Origin: Salinispora cortesiana
Lineage (GTDB): Bacteria > Actinomycetota > Actinomycetes > Mycobacteriales > Micromonosporaceae
Length of the DNA stretch: 64,000 bases
Assembly (NCBI RefSeq): GCF_000484695.1
Contig: NZ_AXVR01000016.1
Coordinates: 26,913-90,912 of the forward strand
Reading direction: 5' to 3'
Positions 47,187-55,350 of the stretch are shown in pieces. How positions within the stretch are numbered: position 1 is the stretch's first letter; each line of letters opens with the position of its first letter. Under the pieces are notes generated by a model, which had not been told where the DNA came from, searched no databases, and saw only the letters and a program-made list of their open reading frames with translations. A program made the position numbers and the translations under genes.

Positions 47187-48473
47187 TCAGCTGGAGGTTT
47201 CCGTGCGCTCGCTCTTCTTCGCCTCCGCTGTGGCCTCCGACTTCGCCTCCGTGGCGGCGGCCACGGCGGAGGCTGCCGCCACGGCGGCGTCCGGTCCCGT
47301 ACCCGGGACGATGCCGGCGAGCCCGGAGAGCATCTGGCCGAGCTGGGAGGTGACCGCGTCCTTCTGGCGGGTGAGATCCTCGACCTCGCGGCGGGCCGTC
47401 TGCGTAGCCAGGTCGGCCTCGGTGCGGGCCTGGGTGAGCAGGCGATCCGCCTCGGTCTTCGCTTCGTTCAGGCTCTTCTCGGCGGCCGACTTGGCTTCTT
47501 CGACCGTGTCGTGGGCGGTGCGTTCCGACTCGACCCGCCGCGCTTCGGCGCGCTGCTCGATCTCCTTGGCCCGTTCCTGGGCTGCCCGGGCCCGCTCCTC
47601 GGCCTCGTTGACAAGCTTCTGGGTCTGGGCGACCTGGGCGGCGTGCCGCTCCGACTCCTCGCGCTCGGCCTTCTCCCGCCGCTCGGCCAGCTGCAGCTCA
47701 AGGGCCTGCAGATCCTTGTCGCGCTTGTCTCGAGCGTCGGTGAGGAGCTTCGTTGCCTCGGCGCGCTTCTCCTCGGCCTCGCGGGCGGCCTTCGCCCGCT
47801 GCTGGGTGATCTCCCGTTCCGCGGTCGCACGGAGGGTGGAGACCTCCCGCTCGACGGTGGACTTCAGCTCGGCGACCTCGTGCGCGGTGACGGTGCGCAG
47901 CTGCTTGGTCTCCCGATCGGCGTCGGCCCGCAGGGTGTCGGCCTCGCGGCGGGCCTGGACGCGGACCTCGGCCGCCTCCCGCTCCGCGGTGGTCCGGACG
48001 TTGCCCGCCTCCCGCTCCGCAGTGGCCTTCATCGCCGCCACCTCGGCCCGTGCCTTGTCAGTGATCTCCCGGGCCTCGAGGCGGGCGGCGGAGAGAATGC
48101 CCTCGGACTCCCGCTTCGCCTCGTTGCGGTGGTCGTTGGCGTGCTCCTCGGCGAGCCGAAGGATCTGCTCAACGCGGGTGCCGATGCCGGAGAGGGTCGG
48201 CCGATTGTTCTCTTCGAGTTGCTTGCTGGCCTCGGAGAGCTTCTGCTCGAGGGCGGTCATCCGCTGCTCGGCCTGGCGGAGCCGGCGCTGCGCGTCGTTC
48301 ATCCGCTGCTCGGCCTCGGCACGGGCCTGCTCGGACTGGGTCAGTGCGGCGCTCATCCGACCAAGGAAGTCGTCAACCTGCCCGGTGTTGTAGCCGCGCA
48401 GGCCGACCGTGAAGTCCGGCTGGGTGTTCGCGTTATCGAAGAACGCAAGAGGGGAGGACTGCTGCTGGGGCAT
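47187..48473 (-). CDS. DivIVA domain-containing coiled-coil protein
   Basis: Probable cell-pole or septum-associated scaffold of 428 residues. N-terminal DivIVA-like motif FTVGLRGYNTGQVDDFLGRM (residues 21-40), then RVEQILRLAEEHAND as in the neighbouring larger protein. About 270 residues of heptad-type coiled coil (EREAGNVRTTAEREAAEVR) follow, then an Ala-rich acidic tail. It is a paralogue of the downstream 754-residue protein, 161 bp away on the same strand. CAGTAT, 6 nt before the ATG, may be a leaderless -10. Confidence 0.82.
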   Translation of the reverse strand: MPQQQSSPLAFFDNANTQPDFTVGLRGYNTGQVDDFLGRMSAALTQSEQARAEAEQRMNDAQRRLRQAEQRMTALEQKLSEASKQLEENNRPTLSGIGTRVEQILRLAEEHANDHRNEAKRESEGILSAARLEAREITDKARAEVAAMKATAEREAGNVRTTAEREAAEVRVQARREADTLRADADRETKQLRTVTAHEVAELKSTVEREVSTLRATAEREITQQRAKAAREAEEKRAEATKLLTDARDKRDKDLQALELQLAERREKAEREESERHAAQVAQTQKLVNEAEERARAAQERAKEIEQRAEARRVESERTAHDTVEEAKSAAEKSLNEAKTEADRLLTQARTEADLATQTARREVEDLTRQKDAVTSQLGQMLSGLAGIVPGTGPDAAVAAASAVAAATEAKSEATAEAKKSERTETSS

Positions 48474-48772
48474 TGGGACATACTGGCAGACGACCTGGGG
48501 GCCTTCGCAAGAGCGCCCCGACCTTTGCCATCCTCATTACAGGGTGGACCCCGGTCGCGGCGCGGCGGCCAGACCAAACGGCGATCTTGGCAGCTCCCAG
48601 ATGCCGCGGCGGTCTGAAGTGGGCTCTGAAATGGGGCCGTGAGCAAGGACTCGCGGCCCCATTCCGTTCTGCGCCGGTATCGGGGGAGCCGGTATCGTTC
48701 GAATGGGTGGCCAGACCAGCGAAAGGAAAGGCAATCCAGCCGCCACATTGGTGGCGCCCCTTGTCCGTCTGA
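48474..48772 (-). other. Intergenic region between ccr and the DivIVA-like gene
   Basis: 299 bp without a gene. It holds the ccr terminator (48630-48663) and, further from it, the promoter side of the DivIVA-like gene. A 9-bp direct repeat CCGGTATCG occurs twice around 48671-48700. Confidence 0.6.
48630..48663 (-). terminator. Terminator hairpin downstream of ccr
   Basis: AATGGGGCCG (48630-48639) pairs with CGGCCCCATT (48654-48663), extendable to 14 bp with one mismatch. On the reverse strand the stem is followed by a short T-run (CCCCATTTC). It lies 110 nt past the ccr stop. Confidence 0.75.
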
Positions 48773-50128
48773 TCAGTGACCGCGGAACCGGTTGATCGCT
48801 GCCTCGTGCCGCCCGCGGAACTCGGGGTCGCGCACACCGAGGCCGTCGGCCGGAGCAAGGCAGCGGACCCCGACCTTGCCCTGGTGCGCGTTCCGGTGCA
48901 CCTCATATGCGGCCTGGCCGGTCTGTTCCAGGCTGTAGGTCTTCGACACGGTTGGGTGGATCTTGCCGAGGGCGATCAGCCGGTTCGCCTCCCACGCCTC
49001 CCGGTAGTTCGCGAAGTGGCTGCCGACGATCCGCTTCAGGTGCATCCAGAGGTAGCGGTTGTCGTACTGGTGTTGGTAGCCGCTGGTCGAGGCGCAGGTG
49101 ACCACGGTGCCGCCGCGTTTGGTGACGAAGACGCTGGCTCCGAAGGTCTCCCGCCCCGGGTGCTCGAAGACGATGTCGGGGTCCTCGCCGCCGGTCAGCT
49201 CGCGAATGCGTTCACCGAAGCGGCGCCACTCGTCCGGGTTCTGGGTCTGCTCGTCCTGCCAGAACCGAAAGCCTTCGGCGGCCCGGTCGATCACCAGCTC
49301 CGCGCCCATCCGTCGGCACAGTTCCGCCTTTTCCGGCGAGGAGACCACGCAGACCGGAATCGCCCCGCCGGTGAGCGCCATCTGGGTGGCGTAGCTGCCC
49401 AGGCCGCCGGAGGCGCCCCAGATCAGCACGACATCCCCCTGCTTCATGTTGGCGCCATGGTGGGAGACGAGCTGTCGGTAGGCCGTGGAGTTGACCAATC
49501 CCGGGCTCGCCGCCTCCTCCCAGCTGAGGTGGCGGGGCTTCGGCATGAGCTGGTTGGCCTTGACGATCGCCAGCTCGGCCAGACCGCCGAAGTTGGTCTC
49601 GAAGCCCCAGATCCGCTGCTGTGGGTCGAGCATGGTGTCGTCGTGTCCGGCGGCCTCCTCCAGCTCCACCGAGAGGCAGTGGGCGACGACCTCGTCGCCG
49701 GCCTGCCACCGGGTTACCCCGGGGCCGGTGCGGAGCACGACGCCGGCCGCGTCCGAACCGACCACGTGGTACGGCAGGTCGTGTCGCCTGGTCAGCTCGG
49801 AGAGTCGGCCATAGCGCTGGAGGAACTTGAAGGTCGGCAGTGGTTCGAAGATGCTCGTCCACACCGTGTTGTAGTTGATGGCGCTGGCCATCACCGCGAC
49901 CAGCGCCTCGCCGGGACCGGGCTGCGGGGTCGGCACCTCCTGGACGTGTAGCGCCTTGCGGGGGTCCTTGTCCCGCGTGGCCATTCCGTCGAAGATCTGT
50001 GTCTCCTCGGCGCGTACGACGACGCCTCGGTAGGACTGTGGAATCGGGAGCCGGGCAACACCAGCGAGTTCACGTTCAGGCTGTGCCGAACCCTCTGCGG
50101 CCATGATCGTTTCGAGGATGTCCTGCAC
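48773..50128 (-). CDS. ccr: Crotonyl-CoA carboxylase/reductase
   Basis: Reductively carboxylates crotonyl-CoA with NADPH and CO2 to ethylmalonyl-CoA, the key step of the ethylmalonyl-CoA pathway and a source of polyketide extender units. It has 451 residues from GTG 50128; GGGAGG is 5 nt upstream and VQDILETI aligns with the family N-terminus. MDR-family fold: SAINYNTVWTSIFEP, HDLPYHVVGSDAAGVVLRTG, the NADPH loop LIWGASGGLGSYATQMAL, FEHPGRETFGAS (carboxylase-type motif) and the C-terminal GLGVRDPEFRGRHEAAINRF. A longer frame to 50302 has no family similarity in its extension. Confidence 0.95.
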   Translation of the reverse strand: MQDILETIMAAEGSAQPERELAGVARLPIPQSYRGVVVRAEETQIFDGMATRDKDPRKALHVQEVPTPQPGPGEALVAVMASAINYNTVWTSIFEPLPTFKFLQRYGRLSELTRRHDLPYHVVGSDAAGVVLRTGPGVTRWQAGDEVVAHCLSVELEEAAGHDDTMLDPQQRIWGFETNFGGLAELAIVKANQLMPKPRHLSWEEAASPGLVNSTAYRQLVSHHGANMKQGDVVLIWGASGGLGSYATQMALTGGAIPVCVVSSPEKAELCRRMGAELVIDRAAEGFRFWQDEQTQNPDEWRRFGERIRELTGGEDPDIVFEHPGRETFGASVFVTKRGGTVVTCASTSGYQHQYDNRYLWMHLKRIVGSHFANYREAWEANRLIALGKIHPTVSKTYSLEQTGQAAYEVHRNAHQGKVGVRCLAPADGLGVRDPEFRGRHEAAINRFRGH

Positions 50129-50254
50129 TTCGACCTCCCGTTCGTCTGCCCCGCGCGTCGCCGGTAGGGGCGTGCCATCGTCGGCGCCCGGCGTGTCGGT
50201 CACCGGCTCGGTATCGACGCATCCGGCATCGACCGCGCTGCTATGGAGGCGGAT

Positions 50255-50269
50255 GTTACTGAACGGTAG
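50255..50269 (-). promoter_or_regulatory. Candidate operator/promoter element CTACCGTTCAGTAAC upstream of ccr
   Basis: Reverse-strand element 126 nt before the ccr start. Its 3' end forms the -10 hexamer TAACAT (50253-50258), with TTCCGA 17 nt upstream as a -35 candidate. It shares 13 of 15 bases with the ecm element and 12 of 15 with the aldehyde dehydrogenase element. Confidence 0.5.
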
Positions 50270-50311
50270 CTTTGCTCGGAAGTGCTGTGTGAAAAAGTGC
50301 ATCGATTGGTG

Positions 50312-50350
50312 GGTGGGCCCTGCCCGGCGGGGAGCAGGGGCGGGCCCACC
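50312..50350 (-). terminator. Terminator hairpin after the epimerase gene
   Basis: GGTGGGCCC (50312-50320) pairs perfectly with GGGCCCACC (50342-50350); it lies just past the epimerase stop and before the ccr promoter, so the two reverse-strand genes are probably separate units. Confidence 0.65.
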
Positions 50351-50355
50351 TGGCC

Positions 50356-50829
50356 TCAGTGGTCCACAGCAGGCTCGACCAGCTCGACCAAGACGCCACC
50401 GGCGTCCTTCGGGTGGACGAAGTTGATCCGGGAGTTCGCGGTGCCCCGCTTCGGCTGCTCATACAGCAGGCGGAGACCCCGCTCGCGTAGCTTGGCGCAG
50501 GCTACGTCGATGTCGGCGACCGTGTACGCGACCTGCTGCACGCCCGGGCCCTGCCGGTCGAGGAACCGCGCGATCGTAGCCGCCGGCGAGAGTGGGGCGA
50601 GCAGCTGCACGCAGCCACCGGCGGATGTCGGGCCGACCGCCAGCATCGCCTCGCGGACGCCCTGCTCCTCGTTGGTCTCGGTGTGTACACACCGCATGCC
50701 GAAGGCGCGCTGGTAGAAGTCGATCGCCTCGTCCAGGTCGGGTACGGCGATACCGACATGGTCGATGCGGCGTAGTCCGATGTCTGTGTCGTGGTCCGCA
50801 GCGGACTCGACGGGGGGATTCTCGGCCAT
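50356..50829 (-). CDS. mce: Methylmalonyl-CoA (ethylmalonyl-CoA) epimerase
   Basis: Epimerises the alpha carbon of methylmalonyl-CoA; homologues also serve ethylmalonyl-CoA so that Ccr and Ecm products fit. It has 157 residues in the vicinal-oxygen-chelate fold. Metal ligands fit [11 protein letters not shown] (His), [11 protein letters not shown] (normally QHVAY; here Gln at the usual His position) and the terminal VLVELVEP (Glu). N-terminal ~18 residues are disordered. Upstream of ccr on the same strand, but separated by a hairpin. Confidence 0.9.
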   Translation of the reverse strand: MAENPPVESAADHDTDIGLRRIDHVGIAVPDLDEAIDFYQRAFGMRCVHTETNEEQGVREAMLAVGPTSAGGCVQLLAPLSPAATIARFLDRQGPGVQQVAYTVADIDVACAKLRERGLRLLYEQPKRGTANSRINFVHPKDAGGVLVELVEPAVDH

Positions 50830-51206
50830 GGCGTCAGTCTGGCCGAACGGGTGCGCGGGAAGCGCAGCCGGTTGGCTATCTCACGCCACGGGAAGGTGCT
50901 GACCTGTGCCACGGGAAGGCTGTCGCCTGCGGTCGCCGGTGCCGGTGGAGAGGTCGACGCGGGGCCCGGGGCGCCGGGGGCGGCGGTCGGCGCCCGCGTG
51001 ACTGGGCGCGAGCCGCTACGCTGTCCGGGCGGTCGCTGCGAAGTTCCCGTGTCCCTTGTGCGGCGGGGCGACGAGGCCGTGCACCGGGTTGGCCCTACCG
51101 TGCGTCGTCGATGTGCGCGGGGTCACCGTCGCCAATCTGCTCCCAGAAGCTAAGGTGCGTCCTAACAATCGTTAAGGCGTACAGGTCGGGACCCTCGGAG
51201 GCAGGT
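50830..51206. promoter_or_regulatory. Divergent regulatory region between epimerase and thiolase genes
   Basis: 377 bp without a gene. Near the epimerase side a 12-bp direct repeat GCCACGGGAAGG occurs at 50885-50896 and 50908-50919, a 23-bp spacing that puts both copies on about the same face of the helix. On the thiolase side are a -10-like TAAGGT (51151-51156) and the operator-like CTAACAATCGTTAA. Confidence 0.5.
51162..51175 (+). promoter_or_regulatory. Candidate operator CTAACAATCGTTAA upstream of the thiolase
   Basis: Inverted repeat TAAC-N4-GTTA placed where transcription from the TAAGGT -10 box would start. It matches the double-dehydrogenase element with the same length; all differences are transitions (consensus YTARCRRYCGTTAA). 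Confidence 0.45.
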
Positions 51207-52406
51207 ATGGCTTCGGTGATCGTCAGCGGCGCTCGAACCCCGATGGGGCGACTGCTGGGAAATCTCAAGGATCTTTCCGCGACCCGGCTTGGTGGCGTGG
51301 CGATCAAGGCAGCGCTGGAGCGTGGCGAGGTCGCCCCGGACCAGGTCCAGTACGTGATCATGGGGCAGGTGCTCCAGGCGGGCGCCGGTCAGATTCCGGC
51401 CCGGCAGGCGGCCGCCGAGGCGGGCATCCCGCTCTCTGTTCCAGCGCTGACCATCAACAAGGTCTGCCTCTCCGGGCTGGACGCGATCGCGCTGGCCGAC
51501 CAGTTGATCAGGGCTGGGGAGTTTGACGTCGTCGTGGCCGGCGGCATGGAGTCGATGACCAACGCCCCGCATCTGCTGTTGGGGCAGCGGGGTGGCTACA
51601 AGTACGGCGACGTGGTGATCAAGGATCACATGGCCCTCGACGGGCTCACCGACGCCTGGGACTGCTGCTCGATGGGGGAGTCGACCGAGCGGCACGGCAG
51701 CACCAAGGGGATCAGCCGCGCGGAGCAGGACGCCTTCGCCGCAGGAAGCCACCAGCGTGCCGCCGCGGCCCAGAAGAACGGGCACTTCACCGAAGAGATC
51801 ACCCCGGTTGTTCTCCCGCAGCGCAAGGGTGAGCCGCTGGTGATCAGCGAGGACGAGGGCATTCGTCCGGATGCCACCGCTGAGTCGCTGGCGAAGCTAC
51901 GTCCGGCCTTCGCCCCGGAGGGCAGTATCACCGCTGGCAGCTCGTCGCCGATCTCCGACGGGGCTGCCGCGGTCGTGGTGATGAGTAAGGCCAAGGCGAA
52001 GGAGCTAGGGCTGACCTGGCTGGCCGAGATCGGTGCGCACGGCAACGTCGCCGGCCCGGACAACTCGCTGCACTCGCAGCCATCCAATGCGATCGGCCAC
52101 GCGCTTCGGAAGGCGGGCCTCACCATCAACGACCTGGATCTGATCGAGATCAACGAGGCGTTTGCGCAGGTGGGCATCCAGTCAACCCGTGACCTCGGGA
52201 TCAGCCCGGACAAGGTCAACGTCAACGGCGGTGCGATCGCCCTCGGGCACCCGATCGGTATGTCCGGTGCCCGGCTGGTCCTGACCCTGGCGCTGGAGCT
52301 CAAGCGGCGCGGTGGCGGCACCGGCGCGGCAGCGCTCTGTGGCGGTGGTGGCCAGGGCGACGCGCTGATCATCCACGTCCCAGCGGGGGCCGAGAGCCAG
52401 GGGTGA
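51207..52406 (+). CDS. Acetyl-CoA C-acetyltransferase (thiolase)
   Basis: Condenses two acetyl-CoA to acetoacetyl-CoA or cleaves 3-ketoacyl-CoA. It has 399 residues from ATG 51207, preceded by GGAGGCAGG. The nucleophile is C87 in [10 protein letters not shown], the His is in [13 protein letters not shown] (~350) and the second Cys in [11 protein letters not shown] (~377). Short-chain biosynthetic thiolase character fits entry into the ethylmalonyl-CoA pathway. meaB starts 40 bp downstream, so the two and the following mutase form a likely operon. The longer upstream frame from 50592 is spurious. Confidence 0.93.
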   Translation: MASVIVSGARTPMGRLLGNLKDLSATRLGGVAIKAALERGEVAPDQVQYVIMGQVLQAGAGQIPARQAAAEAGIPLSVPALTINKVCLSGLDAIALADQLIRAGEFDVVVAGGMESMTNAPHLLLGQRGGYKYGDVVIKDHMALDGLTDAWDCCSMGESTERHGSTKGISRAEQDAFAAGSHQRAAAAQKNGHFTEEITPVVLPQRKGEPLVISEDEGIRPDATAESLAKLRPAFAPEGSITAGSSSPISDGAAAVVVMSKAKAKELGLTWLAEIGAHGNVAGPDNSLHSQPSNAIGHALRKAGLTINDLDLIEINEAFAQVGIQSTRDLGISPDKVNVNGGAIALGHPIGMSGARLVLTLALELKRRGGGTGAAALCGGGGQGDALIIHVPAGAESQG

Positions 52407-52446
52407 GCCAGACCGGCGAGCCCCGTGGTCGGGAACGAAAGGCACC

Positions 52447-53484
52447 ATGACTGACGCCGTCAACAATGTCCCGGCCGCGCCGCCGGTGCGCCGCAGCCGG
52501 GATATTCCCATGCTCGTCGAGCGGGCCCGCGCGGGTGACCCCCGTGCGGTCGCCCGGCTCATCACGTTGGTCGAATCCGGGGACGGGACACTGCCGCGGA
52601 TCGCGGCGGCTTTCGCCCCGTACGCGGGCCAGGCCCAGGTGGTCGGCCTGACGGGTTCGCCCGGAGTGGGTAAGTCGACCACCACCAACGAGTTGGTGCG
52701 AGCGCTGCGCTCCCGGGGACACCGGGTCGGCGTGCTGGCCATCGACCCGTCCAGCCCCTTCACCGGTGGGGCGATTCTCGGCGATCGGGTTCGGATGCAG
52801 GACCACGCCACCGATCCCGGCGTCTACATCCGTTCCATGTCCAGTCGCGGGCACCTCGGTGGGCTCTCGGCGGCAACGCCGCAGGCGGTCCGGGTGCTGG
52901 AGGGCGCCGGCTGCGACGTGGTGTTGGTGGAGACCGTCGGCGTGGGGCAGGCGGAGGTGGAGGTCGCCTCGCTCGCGGACACCACGCTCGTGCTGCTCGC
53001 GCCTGGAATGGGGGACGCGATCCAGGCGGTCAAGGCCGGCATCCTGGAGATCGCCGACGTGTTCGTGGTCAACAAGGCCGACCGGGACGGCGCCGATGCC
53101 ACGGTCCGGGACATCCAGGGCATGATCGCGCTGGGGGAACGAGGGCCGGGGCAGTGGCGGCCAGCGGTGGTGCGTGCTGTCGCCGTACGCGGTGAGGGGA
53201 TCGACGACGTCGCCGCGGCCATCGACAAGCATCGGGGTTGGCTGGTCGAGCGGGGTGAACTCCGCCGTCGTCAGGAGGCACGGGCCGCCGCTGAGGTGGA
53301 GGCGATCGCGCTGGGCGCGCTCCGGGCTCGAATCGGTTCGCTGCGGGATGGCACCGAGCTGTCGACGCTCGCTGCCCGGGTGGCCGCGGGCTCGCTCGAC
53401 CCGTATGCGGCGGCTGATCAGCTCCTCGCCCAGATCGCCGGCGACAGCGCCGGAGATCCTACCGGCCGGTACGAACGTCCTTAG
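52447..53484 (+). CDS. meaB: Methylmalonyl-CoA mutase-associated GTPase MeaB
   Basis: G3E-family GTPase that loads and protects adenosylcobalamin in acyl-CoA mutases. It has 345 residues. The P-loop is LTGSPGVGKSTTTNEL (~residues 69-84); other motifs are GVLAIDPSSPFTGGA, the DR/Q switch segment ILGDRVRMQDH, the Mg site VLVETVGVGQAEVEV and the base-specificity motif VNKADRDGAD. The gene directly precedes a mutase large subunit (64 bp), consistent with chaperoning that enzyme and Ecm. Confidence 0.94.
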   Translation: MTDAVNNVPAAPPVRRSRDIPMLVERARAGDPRAVARLITLVESGDGTLPRIAAAFAPYAGQAQVVGLTGSPGVGKSTTTNELVRALRSRGHRVGVLAIDPSSPFTGGAILGDRVRMQDHATDPGVYIRSMSSRGHLGGLSAATPQAVRVLEGAGCDVVLVETVGVGQAEVEVASLADTTLVLLAPGMGDAIQAVKAGILEIADVFVVNKADRDGADATVRDIQGMIALGERGPGQWRPAVVRAVAVRGEGIDDVAAAIDKHRGWLVERGELRRRQEARAAAEVEAIALGALRARIGSLRDGTELSTLAARVAAGSLDPYAAADQLLAQIAGDSAGDPTGRYERP

Positions 53485-53548
53485 CGAGCGTTCAGGGCAG
53501 GATCTACACTCGGAGGCGGAGTCGCAGACCCGAGGAGGAGCCCCGCGG

Positions 53549-55237
53549 ATGAACGCCGACGAGATCGCCGCTGGACGCAGACGCTGGCAGGACCGCTATG
53601 ATGCCGCGCGTAAACGGGACGCCGACTTCACCACGCTCTCCGGGATGACTGTCGCCCCGGTGTACGGGCCGCCGGAAGGGGTGGACCACCCCGGCTTTGA
53701 GCGGATCGGCTGGCCGGGTGAGTTCCCGTACACCCGTGGTCTACACCCGACCGGCTACCGAGGGCGGGCCTGGACCATCCGGCAGTTCGCCGGCTTCGGT
53801 AACGCCCGGCAGACCAACGAGCGTTACAAGATGATCCTGGGCGCGGGGGGCGGTGGGCTCTCCGTCGCCTTCGACATGCCCACGTTGATGGGGCGTGACT
53901 CGGATGACCCGCAGTCACTCGGCGAGGTCGGGCACTGCGGGGTCGCGGTGGACAGCGCCGCCGACATGGAGGTGCTCTTCGACGGCATCGACCTGGCCGG
54001 TGTCACGACGAGTATGACCATCTCCGGGCCGGCCGTACCGGTCTTCTGCATGTATCTGATCGCTGCCGAGCGGCAGGGCGCGGACCTCTCCCGCCTGGAT
54101 GGCACCCTGCAGACGGACATCTTCAAGGAGTACATCGCACAGAAGGAGTGGCTCTTCGACCCGGAGCCGCACCTGCGCCTCATCGGCGACCTGATGGAGT
54201 ACTGCGCTCGGGAGATTCCCCGGTACAAGCCGCTCTCCGTCTCCGGCTACCACATCCGGGAGGCGGGCTCGACGGCGGCGCAGGAGCTGGCGTACACCCT
54301 CGCCGACGGCTTCGGCTATGTCGAGCTGGGCCTCTCCCGTGGCCTCGACGTGAACGTCTTCGCCCCGGGCCTGAGCTTCTTCTTCGATTCCCATGTGGAT
54401 TTCTTCGAGGAGGTCGCGAAGTTCCGTGCCGCCCGCCGGATCTGGGCTCGCTGGCTGCGCGACGTCTACGGTGCCACCAGCGAGAAGGCGCAGTGGCTGC
54501 GCTTCCACACGCAGACCGCCGGGGTCTCGCTGACCGCACAGCAGCCGGTCAACAACGTGGTCCGGACCGCCGTGGAGGCCCTCGCGGCCGTGCTCGGCGG
54601 CACCAACTCGCTGCACACCAACGCCCTCGACGAAACCCTGGCGCTGCCCACCGACGAGTCGGCCGAGATCGCCCTGCGGACCCAGCAGGTGTTGATGGAG
54701 GAGACCGGGGTGACCAACGTGGCCGACCCGCTGGGCGGCTCCTGGTACGTCGAGGCGCTCACCGACAAGATCGAGGCCGAGGTGGAGGAGATCTTCGCCC
54801 GGATCCGGCAGCTCGGCGGTGAGGGACCGCACGAGATCGGGCCGATGACCTCGGGAATCCTGCGGGGCATTGAGGATGGCTGGTTCACCGGACACATCGC
54901 CGAGGCGGCATTCGCCTACCAGCGGGCGCTGGAGAAGGGCGAAAAGAAGATCGTCGGGGTCAACTGTCACACCGGCACGGTCGCCAAGGACCTGGAGATC
55001 CTGCGGATCTCGCACGAGGTCGAGCTGGAACAACGGCGCATGCTCGGCGAGCGGAAGACAGCCCGGGATGACGCCGAGGTCAGCGCGGCGTTGGAGCGGA
55101 TGGTCGCGGTCAGCCGGACCAGCGGGAACATGATCCCGGCGATGCTCGACGCGGTCCGTGCCGAGGCGACCCTGGGCGAGATCTGTGATGCGCTGCGCCT
55201 CGAGTGGGGCGTCTACCGCGAACCGGCTCGCTTCTGA
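53549..55237 (+). CDS. Acyl-CoA mutase large subunit (isobutyryl-/methylmalonyl-CoA mutase type)
   Basis: TIM-barrel substrate subunit of a B12-dependent carbon-skeleton mutase. It has 562 residues from ATG 53549, preceded by GAGGAGGAG. Motifs: [83 protein letters not shown]. There is no DxHxxG cobalamin domain, so a separate small subunit is needed and none is in the window. The FPYTRG active-site segment and the length recall IcmA, where methylmalonyl-CoA mutase has a Tyr; I favour isobutyryl-CoA mutase but cannot exclude others. Confidence 0.85.
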   Translation: MNADEIAAGRRRWQDRYDAARKRDADFTTLSGMTVAPVYGPPEGVDHPGFERIGWPGEFPYTRGLHPTGYRGRAWTIRQFAGFGNARQTNERYKMILGAGGGGLSVAFDMPTLMGRDSDDPQSLGEVGHCGVAVDSAADMEVLFDGIDLAGVTTSMTISGPAVPVFCMYLIAAERQGADLSRLDGTLQTDIFKEYIAQKEWLFDPEPHLRLIGDLMEYCAREIPRYKPLSVSGYHIREAGSTAAQELAYTLADGFGYVELGLSRGLDVNVFAPGLSFFFDSHVDFFEEVAKFRAARRIWARWLRDVYGATSEKAQWLRFHTQTAGVSLTAQQPVNNVVRTAVEALAAVLGGTNSLHTNALDETLALPTDESAEIALRTQQVLMEETGVTNVADPLGGSWYVEALTDKIEAEVEEIFARIRQLGGEGPHEIGPMTSGILRGIEDGWFTGHIAEAAFAYQRALEKGEKKIVGVNCHTGTVAKDLEILRISHEVELEQRRMLGERKTARDDAEVSAALERMVAVSRTSGNMIPAMLDAVRAEATLGEICDALRLEWGVYREPARF

Positions 55238-55350
55238 CCGCCGGTATCCCGCAGGCGTGGCGGGGAGGTGTGGTGACCTGCGTGAGAACCGTGACCTTCG
55301 GCGTCGCCGAAGGGCGGAGATTGGCGTCACCCGTGCGAGACTAGGTAACC

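Noticed and set aside
44548..48393. Long + strand frames opposite the two coiled-coil genes
   Set aside because: The translations are Leu/Ser/Arg repeats that simply reverse-read the Ala/Glu/Gln coiled-coil codons; both - strand genes have DivIVA-type N-termini and proper starts.
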